A stretch of 28,192 nt of DNA from Prevotellaceae bacterium UBA1716. GTDB taxonomy: Bacteria > Bacteroidota > Bacteroidia > Bacteroidales > Bacteroidaceae. The first letter of the stretch is position 1, and each line of letters opens with the position of its first letter. The notes beneath the pieces were generated by a model. The model searched no databases. It had not been told where the DNA came from and saw only the letters and a list, made by a program, of their open reading frames with translations. Positions 8,952-16,880 of this stretch are shown here, piece by piece. The position numbers were made by a program, and so were the translations under genes. The stretch spans positions 1 through 28,192 of the forward strand of contig DCIW01000014.1 of NCBI GenBank assembly GCA_002317225.1, given 5' to 3'.

Positions 8952-9773
8952 TTATTCCATGATAAATCCTTCTGGCAAGTGCATACCAGCCATTATGAGA
9001 CCTTTTTCTTGTGCATATTGCAAGATACGTTTGCGACTTTCTGTTGCTTGCTTCTTGTCCATATCGAAATTTGGACAATATTCAGGGTGCTTCATCTGAA
9101 GGGCTTGTCCATGCATGATGTCGCCTATGATAAGAACCCTGTTCTTTTGGAAAACAGTATGTCCAGGAGTATGTCCGTAAGCTTCAATTGCCTGAATGCC
9201 AGCAGGAAGTTCATCGCCTATATTGAAAAGATGCAACTGATTCTTGTATTCCTCAAGAATCGACTTCTGTTGCTTGTTTTTCTCACCGGTCATATTCATC
9301 CAAGCATCATATTCCACCTTATTAATATATATGGTGGCATTAGGGAATGCCTTTTTGCCATCAGCCATGAGTCCACCTATATGGTCACCATGCAAGTGAG
9401 TGATGAAGATAGTTTTGATGGTTTCAGGAGACTGGTCTATTTTTCTGAGCGAAGTAGGGAGGAGGCTTGTAGGCGAACCAAGTCCGGTATCAAAGAGGAT
9501 AGTCTGCCCTTCCACTTCCATCACAAAACAACTCATAGATGAGGGTATGCCATCCTGAAGTCCAAGTTGGGTAAGCAATTCGTCTGGAGTGTCATTGAAT
9601 ACTTGCTTGCCCATTTTTGTTGGTATTGCATTATCACGAATCCAAGTTATGGTAAGGTCGTCGGTATTCATGATATTGAGATATACTTCTTGAGGGTTGG
9701 TTATATCGCTGTTTTGTGCAAATGCTATCACAGAACAAAAGATACTTGCTAATAATAAAACAGTTTTTTTCAT
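8952..9773 (-). CDS. Secreted metallo-beta-lactamase-fold hydrolase
   Basis: Zinc-dependent hydrolase with the MBL fold, 273 residues, exported by a signal peptide (MKKTVLLLASIFCSVIAFAQ). The metal site is complete by eye: HLHGDHIGG (His126, His128, Asp130, His131), a further His in YGHTPGHT, the bridging Asp in LIIGDIMHG, and a final His in AGMHLP. The layout resembles the lactonase/glyoxalase-like branch (AttM/AiiA-type N-acyl homoserine lactonase relatives), but the substrate cannot be assigned. It is the first gene of a two-gene reverse-strand operon with the carboxylesterase. Its -7 element and MITE-like element 2 lie just upstream. Confidence 0.9.
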   Translation of the reverse strand: MKKTVLLLASIFCSVIAFAQNSDITNPQEVYLNIMNTDDLTITWIRDNAIPTKMGKQVFNDTPDELLTQLGLQDGIPSSMSCFVMEVEGQTILFDTGLGSPTSLLPTSLRKIDQSPETIKTIFITHLHGDHIGGLMADGKKAFPNATIYINKVEYDAWMNMTGEKNKQQKSILEEYKNQLHLFNIGDELPAGIQAIEAYGHTPGHTVFQKNRVLIIGDIMHGQALQMKHPEYCPNFDMDKKQATESRKRILQYAQEKGLIMAGMHLPEGFIME

Positions 9774-9815
9774 AATTACGGATTGTTATTGTATGTACAG
9801 ATTTGAAACCAACTG

Positions 9816-9823
9816 CAAAAATA
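9816..9823 (-). promoter_or_regulatory. Probable -7 element for the MBL-carboxylesterase operon
   Basis: On the reverse strand this reads TATTTTTG, matching the Bacteroidota TAnnTTTG -7 box, 43 bp upstream of the MBL start. No clear TTTG lies 20 bp further upstream; that position falls at the edge of MITE-like element 2. Confidence 0.55.
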
Positions 9824-9846
9824 ACATTTTTATTTGTAATTATTGC

Positions 9847-9895
9847 TGTTCGGTAAACTTTTTTTCTTCTTGACAAAAAAAAGTTTTACCAGACA
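9847..9895. mobile_element. MITE-like element 2, minimal (two ends only)
   Basis: A 49-bp imperfect palindrome. The left half is TGTTCGGTAAACTTTTTTTC and the right half, read in reverse, is TGTCTGGTAAAACTTTTTTT. It matches the ends of elements 1 and 3 with almost no interior. The outer flanks (ATTATTGC on the left, CCAATATTAATAATTAA on the right) also match the flanks of the other copies. It sits between two divergent genes and covers the positions where both would have their -33 boxes. Confidence 0.7.
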
Positions 9896-9916
9896 CCAAT
9901 ATTAATAATTAATTTG

Positions 9917-9924
9917 TATATTTG
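9917..9924 (+). promoter_or_regulatory. Probable -7 element for the alpha/beta-hydrolase lipoprotein gene
   Basis: TATATTTG (followed by CAC) is a good Bacteroidota -7 box, 33 bp before the ATG at 9957. The -33 position falls in the right terminus of MITE-like element 2 and lacks a TTTG. Confidence 0.6.
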
Positions 9925-9956
9925 CACATTAGTTAAAACATATTCTTTACTTACAT

Positions 9957-10907
9957 ATGAAAGATATCACGAAATATTGCATGACAAGAGCATTAACACT
10001 CTTATGTGCATTGATGCTCCTAACTGGTTGCGTGACAGACCAAGTGCTCAACTATGCTTTGAAACGTGATGCAGAAAAAGAAGTGAAATCATACGCAACT
10101 GCATTCGCCAAGCAAAGCCACAGAAGAGACAGCCTTTGGATGAGCGCATTTCGCGATACTGTAATCATCAGCGAAATGAGCAAAGCCAAGTTGCATGCAA
10201 TATATCGTTTTGCCGACCAACCAACCCGTAAGACTTGCCTATTGCTACATGGATACAAGGGCAATTCTTTGACTATGCTCGACATAGCAAAGTTCTATAG
10301 TAAGGAACTCGGATGCAATGTCATACTTCCCGACTTCTACGCTCATGGACTCAGCGAAGGAAAGATGCGACAAATGGGTTGGCTCGATAGATGGGACATG
10401 ATCCAATGGATACGATTAGCCAACCATCTGTTTTCGCTGAATGGGAAGGATACGGAGATGATCGTTACAGGTGTGTCGATGGGAGGTGCTACAACGATGA
10501 TGATTAGTGGGGAAGTTGATTCCCAACATCTTACCTACATCAAATGTTTTGTAGAGGATTGTGGATACACCAATGTGTACGATCAGTTTTCGCATATTGC
10601 CAAAGGCAAGTATGGATGGCTTTTGAACAAGACCGATCGCCGTTGCAAGAAGAAATATGGTTGGGGGTTCAAGGAAGCTTCAGCAGTAGAGCAAGTGAAG
10701 AAATGCAATATTCCAATGCTCTTTATTCATGGAGGAGCCGACACCTTTGTTCCTACACCTATGGTTAATGAGGTTTACGAATCGATGTTAGGAGAAAAGG
10801 AATTGTGGGTTCCTGAAGGGGTAGGGCATGCCGCAGCATTCACCACCCGAAATGCTGAATACAAGAAGAGAGTCAAAAACTTTGTAGAAAAATACTTAAG
10901 TAAGTAG
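9957..10907 (+). CDS. Alpha/beta-hydrolase lipoprotein
   Basis: 316-residue serine hydrolase of the alpha/beta-hydrolase fold (Hydrolase_4/'serine aminopeptidase' type). The N-terminus ends in a lipobox (LLTGC, Cys25 from this start), so it is likely a membrane-anchored lipoprotein. An internal ATG at 9981 (Met9) gives a more usual signal length and may be the true start. The sequence shows LLLHGYKGNS (oxyanion region), the nucleophile Ser174 in TGVSMGGATT, Asp262 in FIHGGADTFVP and His291 in GVGHAAAF, a complete triad. The substrate is unknown; lipid esters or peptides are possible. It has its own -7 box and converges on the large repeat protein, sharing a bidirectional terminator. Confidence 0.9.
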   Translation: MKDITKYCMTRALTLLCALMLLTGCVTDQVLNYALKRDAEKEVKSYATAFAKQSHRRDSLWMSAFRDTVIISEMSKAKLHAIYRFADQPTRKTCLLLHGYKGNSLTMLDIAKFYSKELGCNVILPDFYAHGLSEGKMRQMGWLDRWDMIQWIRLANHLFSLNGKDTEMIVTGVSMGGATTMMISGEVDSQHLTYIKCFVEDCGYTNVYDQFSHIAKGKYGWLLNKTDRRCKKKYGWGFKEASAVEQVKKCNIPMLFIHGGADTFVPTPMVNEVYESMLGEKELWVPEGVGHAAAFTTRNAEYKKRVKNFVEKYLSK

Positions 10908-10933
10908 GGGAGTCAATGAAGCGACTCCCTACT
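10903..10933. terminator. Bidirectional terminator between convergent genes
   Basis: Hairpin AGTAGGGgAGTC / GACTCCCTACT (7 + 4 bp with one bulged G) and an 8-nt loop. It overlaps the stop codons of both convergent genes. On the reverse strand an ATTTTT run follows closely; on the forward strand the T-rich TATTTCTTTCC follows. Confidence 0.7.
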
Positions 10934-13900
10934 TGATAAAGTATTTCTTTCCATTTCTGATTACGATGCCTTTAGTGTCAGGCTTCACACGCTGACCTTG
11001 GAGGTTGAATGTGGCACCTTCCGAACTCAGGTCTACCGCGATACCATCGATATCAACATATCTGCTGTCGATGCCATCAACAGTGAATGGAAGCCAAGAA
11101 GTCTCCGAAGGAGAAGAGAAATATCCACGCAAACCACTCATCTTATATCCCGCCTCAATTGGATGGAATATCTGGTCGAACAAAAGTTCGTAATAATACT
11201 CTGAACCTTCAATAACAGTTGGGGTGAATATACCCTGGAATGCAGAATGTTCAAATCCCTCATATTCGATTCCATAATACTCAGGTTGGTTCTTCACCGC
11301 CCGTGCTTTTGTTTTGCCATAAAGCTTCACATGCTCAAATGTTGGGTACAGGAGAGTGTTCTTCGTAAGCACAAGATATGGCTTGCCAGCTTTCATGCAA
11401 TCAGTAGATTTGAATTTGAGCGAACGGTTCACACCACCACCTACATACTCAGCCACTACATCAAACATAGATACGTCATCCACATCGAATGGCAGACAAA
11501 GAGTGGTCAACTCATTCTCGTAGAATGTACGCATCACTGTCACATTCATCGGTATGCATTCTTTCGCCTTCATCTTTGCGAGATTGTCGAAGAAGTCATT
11601 GCTGCGTTCGTCATCATAAAGAGCAACTTCCTGATATTCATTAGTTACACCATACGAATGCATATAGCTGCTATTTTTGAGCGTTTCAAATTGTTCGTCT
11701 TTCACTGCTTCGGTATTATCTTTGTCCTTACCTGCAAAGACTTTGTATTCAGTGCCTGTAGCACGAGTATCCAACACTAAATCCTCCAACTCACAGTTGT
11801 AGAGTTTTCCTGCATTCATCTCTAACTCCGCATCATAAGCGAGGAGTGCACCACAGTCGAATGCCAAACTATTTTCGCCCTTACAATCTATAGTAACCTT
11901 TCCATCAGCAAAATAAAAAACTCCTTTGGAAATGCCGACTGCCAACGAATCGCCTCTTGTCACATTAATATCAATGACATTATCACCACTAATGATGTTA
12001 TTAACCTTCATTCCCATCGCATACAATGAAGCATGATTGTTAATGGTCAGATTGCCATAGAAATTGAGCGACAAAATATGTTCTAATAAGTCCAAATCAT
12101 CGGAATCCATATCTTCTTCATCAATAAATGCCATCATAGACCCATTTGTAGAGCATAAAAGCATATCTGATTCCACACCTAAACCATCTTCCACTTTGTC
12201 CGAAATGTTGATTTCAAGCGAACCATCTCCTTCTACGAACACAACGTCCGCCCGAATGGCTTCAACATTGAACTTTGCATCTGTAATCGTAATTTTATTC
12301 TTTCCTTTCAACACTATTTCGAGCGTATAGTCACCATCACAATAAATGTATGCACCATCTTGCAATTCCGAACCTTCATACTCGAAATCTTCAAGCACGA
12401 GTTTTACCAATTCTTTTTCTTCATCTACAACCAAGTAGCGCTTTTTATTATTGAACCAACTCACTTCACTTGGATCTTCTATATTAACGGAATAATTACC
12501 CATAGTGAACAAAGGAGGTCTGCTTTCGTAAAAACTTACATACTTTCTTCCGAAAACCTCGTTTGTGGTCTCTACCATGATATTGCAGCTATCGATAGGC
12601 ATACCAAATGTTTCCGCAATACCGATATAGTAAGTGGCACCTCTCTGCATATCGTACGAAAGGGCAAAATTGTCGTTTTCTCGTATGCCATCAATATAAT
12701 TGGATTCATACAACGGAGTTGATTCTCTGTCAAAAAGTATAGCCTCAGTGACGTTTTCACCAGTAGTGTAGAACAAATACTTGCCATCTTCAGGAGCAAC
12801 GAATTTGAACAGATGATACAGCTTCGTTTCATCAGTATTCTCGTCATAATCTTCGCCTCCGCTTCCTCTTCTTCTGGTAGGCAAATCAGGGATCTTGCGT
12901 ACATTCAGGCCTAATGCCAACTCTTTCTTGTAAAGAATGCCTACACCATCACCATAAGTCTCGCTGCAAGGCTGCACGATAATAGCACAATTATCCACCT
13001 CACCACCGAAATAGGTTCTGAGTCCCAAGTAATACTTTTCGCCCTCAACCACATCGTACGAAAGAATCATATTGCGGTCTTCATCAGTCACATACTGGCT
13101 AATCCAAAGAGGGCTACGCTTGCTATCAAGCAATATGCCGAGGAAAGTGTTCGAATAGGCATAATCCGTTGAGAATGAAATCTTGCCACTCTCTGTAGCA
13201 ACAAACTCGAACAAGTCGTAGTTGTCTGGTGATTCCCAATCCAGAGCTGTGGACGAACCCCAATCATAATATGTCTTTGCTATCATGCGATAGTTGGTTC
13301 CGAGTTTCAGGGTCTTATCCTTAGGATTGACAGCAGCCATACCGTAAGTCTCGCTGCAAGGAGCCACATCGATTGATACGTACTTGGCCATGCCTGTAGT
13401 CCTGTGAATACCGAAATAGTACATCTCGCCCTCAACCACATCATACGAGAGATCCAAGACGATGGAGCCATCGGTCTGGTAGTCAAAAGTACATTTCCAC
13501 ACAGGTTGCTTGTCTTTGTCAAACAGTACGGCGTATGCATGAAGAGCCCCTTCGAAATGGAATGCCACCTTCTCGCTCTTTGGTGCCACAAAGCCATACA
13601 TCTCATACTTTTGAGGATCCGAATAACTCTCATAATCATTGAAATCGTAACTCTCTTCATTCACATCAATCACACGCTTGTTCGAACCCATAACAATATT
13701 CTTGCTATATACATCCACATACTTCTCTCCATATTGTTGTGTGGTTTTCTCAACTACGATATTCACTTTGTTGATGGCCTGGCCATACGACTGGCGCACG
13801 CCAAGATAATAGGTCTGCCCAGCAGTGCAAGAGTATGAAAGATTGAAATTGTAGTAGCTGCCCTCTATCTCATGACTCATCCAGAGAGGTTGCAGATTTG

Positions 13901-14960
13901 CATCGAAGAGGACTGCTTCTGTATAATTATTGCCTTCTGTACGGAAATTGTATGTATTTGAAGCAGGAGCAACGAATTTGAACAGATTATAGCTCTTGAT
14001 GTCCGAAGTGTCATACCTCCATTTGTCCATGTCGAAAGGAGTTCGTTCTATCTTGCGGGTATTATTGCCCACCTCGACATAATCATTGTTAATGCCTTCG
14101 TACTCAATGCCATAGTCCTCCGTACACGACTTGATGGCAATCTTACATTTGTCTATTTTCCTGCCGTAAGTATCGCGTACACCTACATAATATTTAGTTC
14201 CTGCCACCACATCGCGCGACAGGATGAAATTGTTGTTTCCACTCTTCGAATCTACATATTGGCTGATAGTCAACACCTTCTTTTTGCTATCAAACAAGAC
14301 ACCCATAGTGTGACTGAAGTCAACTGTGGAGAAAGAGTATTTGCCGCTTTTCTCTGCTACATATTCAAAGAGTTCATAGTTTGCAGCATCAGTCTTGTCC
14401 CAGTTGTCGGCAGAAGTGATGGCTGGGATGGTACGGTTGTTATAACCCAATTTGAGCGTTTTCAAGTCGAGGTCTGTAGCCGTTTCAGGCTGCTTCACCT
14501 CCTGACCATAAGCCATGAAGGTGGTTTCCACTTTGATTTCGCAATTAGGAATCGCTTCGCCGCAACAGTCTCTCACACCCAAATAATATGTGTCGCCTTC
14601 TATGATACGATAGCCAACGATACTATTGTAGTTGAAGTTGATGGCATCCATATTGTCGATACCCAATCGGATAGGACGCATCTGGCTATCGAAGAGCACA
14701 GTGTAAGGGTCGTAGTCGCTGCTTACATTAGTGTAGAACTTCACGAATTCGGATTTCGTTGCCACAAATTCGAAGAGTTCGTAACTGTCAGGACTATAGA
14801 TGTCAAAGCTCCACTTGCTCTGGTCAAATGGCTTTTCAGGAATATCCTTCACATTTGTACCTATCTCAATACTTCCTTCAGCCCAGGAGCACAGAGATAC
14901 AAACATTGCAACCATTGTCAACATGGTTATCATCAAAGTTCTTTTCGTAGATGGCTTCAT
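10929..14960 (-). CDS. Large secreted protein with six tandem PPC-like repeats and a C-terminal sorting-type motif
   Basis: 1343 residues with a signal peptide (about 1-28). Six repeats of about 115-125 residues are seen at 31-152, 169-284, 295-411, 422-540, 551-670 and 681-804. Each starts with a (L/V/I)xxGxNxRxI segment, continues with YxLFxFVAxxS, a (V/I)LFD strand and a VxGxxYYLGxR strand, and ends with an ExYG turn. The pattern resembles bacterial pre-peptidase C-terminal (PPC-like) beta-sandwich domains. A beta-rich region (about 810-1090) follows, then a segment with TLCLPFDVDD common before the C-terminus of Prevotella secreted proteins, and the ending FNLQGQRV ... GIVIRNGKKYFIK. No catalytic domain is recognised; a surface adhesin or carbohydrate-binding role is a guess. 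It has its own promoter at 14999-15030. Confidence 0.85.
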   Translation of the reverse strand: MKPSTKRTLMITMLTMVAMFVSLCSWAEGSIEIGTNVKDIPEKPFDQSKWSFDIYSPDSYELFEFVATKSEFVKFYTNVSSDYDPYTVLFDSQMRPIRLGIDNMDAINFNYNSIVGYRIIEGDTYYLGVRDCCGEAIPNCEIKVETTFMAYGQEVKQPETATDLDLKTLKLGYNNRTIPAITSADNWDKTDAANYELFEYVAEKSGKYSFSTVDFSHTMGVLFDSKKKVLTISQYVDSKSGNNNFILSRDVVAGTKYYVGVRDTYGRKIDKCKIAIKSCTEDYGIEYEGINNDYVEVGNNTRKIERTPFDMDKWRYDTSDIKSYNLFKFVAPASNTYNFRTEGNNYTEAVLFDANLQPLWMSHEIEGSYYNFNLSYSCTAGQTYYLGVRQSYGQAINKVNIVVEKTTQQYGEKYVDVYSKNIVMGSNKRVIDVNEESYDFNDYESYSDPQKYEMYGFVAPKSEKVAFHFEGALHAYAVLFDKDKQPVWKCTFDYQTDGSIVLDLSYDVVEGEMYYFGIHRTTGMAKYVSIDVAPCSETYGMAAVNPKDKTLKLGTNYRMIAKTYYDWGSSTALDWESPDNYDLFEFVATESGKISFSTDYAYSNTFLGILLDSKRSPLWISQYVTDEDRNMILSYDVVEGEKYYLGLRTYFGGEVDNCAIIVQPCSETYGDGVGILYKKELALGLNVRKIPDLPTRRRGSGGEDYDENTDETKLYHLFKFVAPEDGKYLFYTTGENVTEAILFDRESTPLYESNYIDGIRENDNFALSYDMQRGATYYIGIAETFGMPIDSCNIMVETTNEVFGRKYVSFYESRPPLFTMGNYSVNIEDPSEVSWFNNKKRYLVVDEEKELVKLVLEDFEYEGSELQDGAYIYCDGDYTLEIVLKGKNKITITDAKFNVEAIRADVVFVEGDGSLEINISDKVEDGLGVESDMLLCSTNGSMMAFIDEEDMDSDDLDLLEHILSLNFYGNLTINNHASLYAMGMKVNNIISGDNVIDINVTRGDSLAVGISKGVFYFADGKVTIDCKGENSLAFDCGALLAYDAELEMNAGKLYNCELEDLVLDTRATGTEYKVFAGKDKDNTEAVKDEQFETLKNSSYMHSYGVTNEYQEVALYDDERSNDFFDNLAKMKAKECIPMNVTVMRTFYENELTTLCLPFDVDDVSMFDVVAEYVGGGVNRSLKFKSTDCMKAGKPYLVLTKNTLLYPTFEHVKLYGKTKARAVKNQPEYYGIEYEGFEHSAFQGIFTPTVIEGSEYYYELLFDQIFHPIEAGYKMSGLRGYFSSPSETSWLPFTVDGIDSRYVDIDGIAVDLSSEGATFNLQGQRVKPDTKGIVIRNGKKYFIK

Positions 14961-14998
14961 ATTATGTTTCTTTTATGGGTTAATTGTATTTTACATGG

Positions 14999-15030
14999 CA
15001 AAAGTACAATATTTTATCCAATAAAGCAAA
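14999..15030 (-). promoter_or_regulatory. Promoter of the large repeat-protein gene
   Basis: On the reverse strand a TTTG (15027-15030) and TACTTTTG (14999-15006) are separated by 20 bp, a full match to the Bacteroidota -33/-7 pattern, 39 bp upstream of the ATG. Confidence 0.75.
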
Positions 15031-15118
15031 TATAGTATCCTAAAATTATCAATTACAATCCTTTTTTATTATTATAATGTTTTTTTGGGGAAGGAGTTGG
15101 AGAAGTGGAAATACCTGT

Positions 15119-15141
15119 CCCTTGACCCTCAAGGGAGGGGG
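15119..15141. repeat. Small GC-rich palindrome in the divergent intergenic region
   Basis: CCCTTGAcccTCAAGGG, followed by AGGGGG, in an otherwise AT-rich gap. It looks like a degenerate copy of the GC-rich repeats found inside the primase gene. The rest of 15031-15240 shows nothing I can name. Confidence 0.4.
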
Positions 15142-15245
15142 ATTCTCTACACTTTTGCAATTTTGAGCAAAATTTTTTATAATAAATGACTATTTATTAT
15201 AAGGTTGGATAAGTCGGTTTTTGTCGAAAAAATATTTGAAATTTG

Positions 15246-15277
15246 TTTGGTTATTTCGAAAAAAGGTCGTAAATTTG
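15246..15277 (+). promoter_or_regulatory. Strong promoter for the 273-aa unknown gene
   Basis: TTTG (15246-15249), 20 bp, then TAAATTTG (15270-15277) followed by CAC: a near-consensus Bacteroidota promoter. Transcription should start near 15283, leaving a leader of about 250 nt before the ATG at 15532. Confidence 0.8.
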
Positions 15278-15301
15278 CACTCGCTTAACAAAAGAGAAAT
15301 A

Positions 15302-15399
15302 ATGAAAGCATCAAAACACTAATAAATAAGAATCTCAAAAGACTAATCATTAATCCCAAATCGACAATGTAATCATTGTTTTTAGGTGAGTCCTGACTC
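15302..15399 (+). promoter_or_regulatory. Leader with mini-ORF and hairpins (possible attenuator)
   Basis: A six-codon ORF (MKASKH, stop ending at 15322) starts about 20 nt after the predicted transcription start. It is followed by ACAATG-TAAT-CATTGT-TTTT (15364-15383), a small hairpin with a U run, and by GAGTC-CT-GACTC (15388-15399). The arrangement resembles a leader-peptide attenuator, but the hairpin is AU-rich and weak, so a regulatory role is only a suggestion. Confidence 0.35.
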
Positions 15400-15531
15400 C
15401 CAAAATTGTTCTTGTTGGACCTTCCAATCGTCGATCACTCCTGTGATTCTCGACTGTATTCTCTCGCACTTTTACCAATTGTGCGCATATACTTTATAAC
15501 CTTTCAAAACTACAAGCAAACGTTATTATTT

Positions 15532-16353
15532 ATGGGAACAAATTACACTACACCTATCTACCAACTCGACTCTGAAACACTTTTCCTCTTGCGTGCAACT
15601 GTCATCCGTTACGTTGACGATTACTTGGCTCCTCGCACATTCAGCAGCATTGACGACCTTAGTTCGTACCTCGGCTCTATCTCTGAGACAAAGGCCTACT
15701 TCACTCGACTCAAGGAGGCTATCGGCACTACTGGCGGTTCGCGTCGTAGAAACAACATCAAGATTGAGAAGGTGTGGGAAGCAGTCTGCCAACTCCTCAC
15801 AAGACGCCTTAACGCAGGCAACGTGGCAAAGTGTCAGAAAACACTTGAGAAGGTAGTTTCTCTGTTCGGCTTCAACTCTGTAGAAGAACTCAAGCTTGCC
15901 GCTCTTACAGGTGCACAGCTTCAGGTTAGTGGCACAGTGTCAGGTGAGACACAAGACCTCGTCGCTCAAGCGTTTGGTTTTCAGGACTGGTTCGATTTGA
16001 ATCAGGAGGACTCGAACAAGTACCGTACCTCTGAAGGTGTGCTCATGAGAGCATACGGCAAGCAGACTTGCGGTTGTTCGCTCACTCGCAAGAGTTTGGA
16101 CGCAATCTCGCAGTTTATCTGCGATCGCAACTGGGAGGAGTACGATAATCCTAAGACTCGTCTTCAGGTTCGCGAAGAGATTATCTCAAAGCTCGTTAAG
16201 GCTCCTAAGGTGAGTGCAAACTCATATAAGGCATCCGACTTTGGCCCTTTCAAGGAAGGTGACTACATCCGTGTGCAGCATCGTGACGGAACCGTAAGCG
16301 TTTATCACTTCTCAAACGATAAGTTTGAGGAGTGTTTTGGTTTGGTTGCCTAA
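15532..16353 (+). CDS. Protein of unknown function with repeated helical motifs and a C-terminal beta domain
   Basis: I do not recognise a named family. The start at 15532 (MGTNYTTPIY) is preferred over 15406, whose extra 42 residues look like translated leader. The 273-residue product is soluble with no signal peptide. A basic stretch GGSRRRNNIKIEK lies at 68-80. Three similar short motifs are visible: FGFNSVEEL (112-120), FGFQDWFDL (149-157) and ICDRNWEEY (196-204). They resemble the 'LAxYLGFxSWxDF' motif seen in several Bacteroidota cytoplasmic proteins that may bind DNA. The C-terminus (FKEGDYIRVQHRDGTVSVYH, 240-259) resembles a small SH3-like or beta-barrel module. Codon use looks strongly biased, and with the strong promoter this suggests high expression. 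A nucleic-acid-binding or regulatory role is an inference only. Confidence 0.8.
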   Translation: MGTNYTTPIYQLDSETLFLLRATVIRYVDDYLAPRTFSSIDDLSSYLGSISETKAYFTRLKEAIGTTGGSRRRNNIKIEKVWEAVCQLLTRRLNAGNVAKCQKTLEKVVSLFGFNSVEELKLAALTGAQLQVSGTVSGETQDLVAQAFGFQDWFDLNQEDSNKYRTSEGVLMRAYGKQTCGCSLTRKSLDAISQFICDRNWEEYDNPKTRLQVREEIISKLVKAPKVSANSYKASDFGPFKEGDYIRVQHRDGTVSVYHFSNDKFEECFGLVA

Positions 16354-16458
16354 TCACTCAGTTTTGGCATTTAGTTTTTTTTAAAAAATGAATGCAGCAT
16401 ACGTTTTATTTATAATATAATGCAACAAATAATATATTTTCTTTGTTGCTAAAAATGA

Positions 16459-16476
16459 ACACGCGGAGGTGTTCTT
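16459..16476 (+). terminator. Hairpin after the unknown gene
   Basis: GAACAC-gcggag-GTGTTC, a 6-bp stem with a 6-nt loop, about 100 bp after the stop. It is followed by TTAAAAT only, so it is a weak terminator candidate. Confidence 0.35.
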
Positions 16477-16477
16477 A

Positions 16478-16602
16478 AAATCGCTCAATGCGAAAAATGA
16501 AAAATAGGGAAAATATTGCAAATGACATAAAACAGTTATCATGAACCAATAGCACAACCAATAGCATATTTTTTCTAATTTTATTTTTCGCATTGGCGAT
16601 TT
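16478..16602. repeat. Large inverted repeat in intergenic DNA
   Basis: AAATCGCtcAATGCGAAAAAT on the left pairs with ATTTTTCGCATTggCGATTT on the right across a loop of about 73 nt. Within the loop CCAATAGCA occurs twice. It contains no credible gene. It could be a folded RNA, a decayed small element, or simply part of the AT-rich spacer 16354-16676. Confidence 0.5.
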
Positions 16603-16676
16603 TCGCAAATGACTTCGTCATTATTTTTCAGCGAACAAAAAACGATAAGTTTTCGCATTTTATTTATAATTATTGG

Positions 16677-16838
16677 TGTCCGGTAAAACTTTTTTTCGCA
16701 CGCAGAGCCGCAGAACCTCTGCGAATTGACTACGTCGAGCTCTTCGAGGTTCTGCGGCTCTGCGTGACATAAAACACAATAGGGCTTACCCTACGATATA
16801 ATTCTCGGATATAGTCAATTAAATACGTTTACCGGACA
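16677..16838. mobile_element. MITE-like element 3 (TGTCCGGTAAA inverted ends, 20-bp stem core)
   Basis: 162 bp bounded by TGTCCGGTAAAAC and GTTTACCGGACA. The core is a perfect 20-bp inverted repeat, CACGCAGAGCCGCAGAACCT at 16699-16718 with its complement at 16747-16766. The last 50 or so bases (GATATAATTCTCGGATATAG, then CAATTAAATACG) closely match the right end of element 1, while the hairpin core is unrelated to that of element 1. The flanks ATTATTGG and GCAATAATTAATAATA match the other copies. It lies between the unknown gene and the 3' end of glsA. Confidence 0.8.
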
Positions 16839-16880
16839 GCAATAATTAATAATAGAATGAACAAAGCTTTCATTTATTTG

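Noticed and set aside
8922..9542. 206-codon forward open frame
   Set aside because: Antisense shadow of the metallo-beta-lactamase-fold gene, which has a complete zinc site on the reverse strand.
14259..15035. 258-codon forward open frame
   Set aside because: Antisense to the repeat-protein gene, whose repeats and signal peptide clearly mark the true coding strand.
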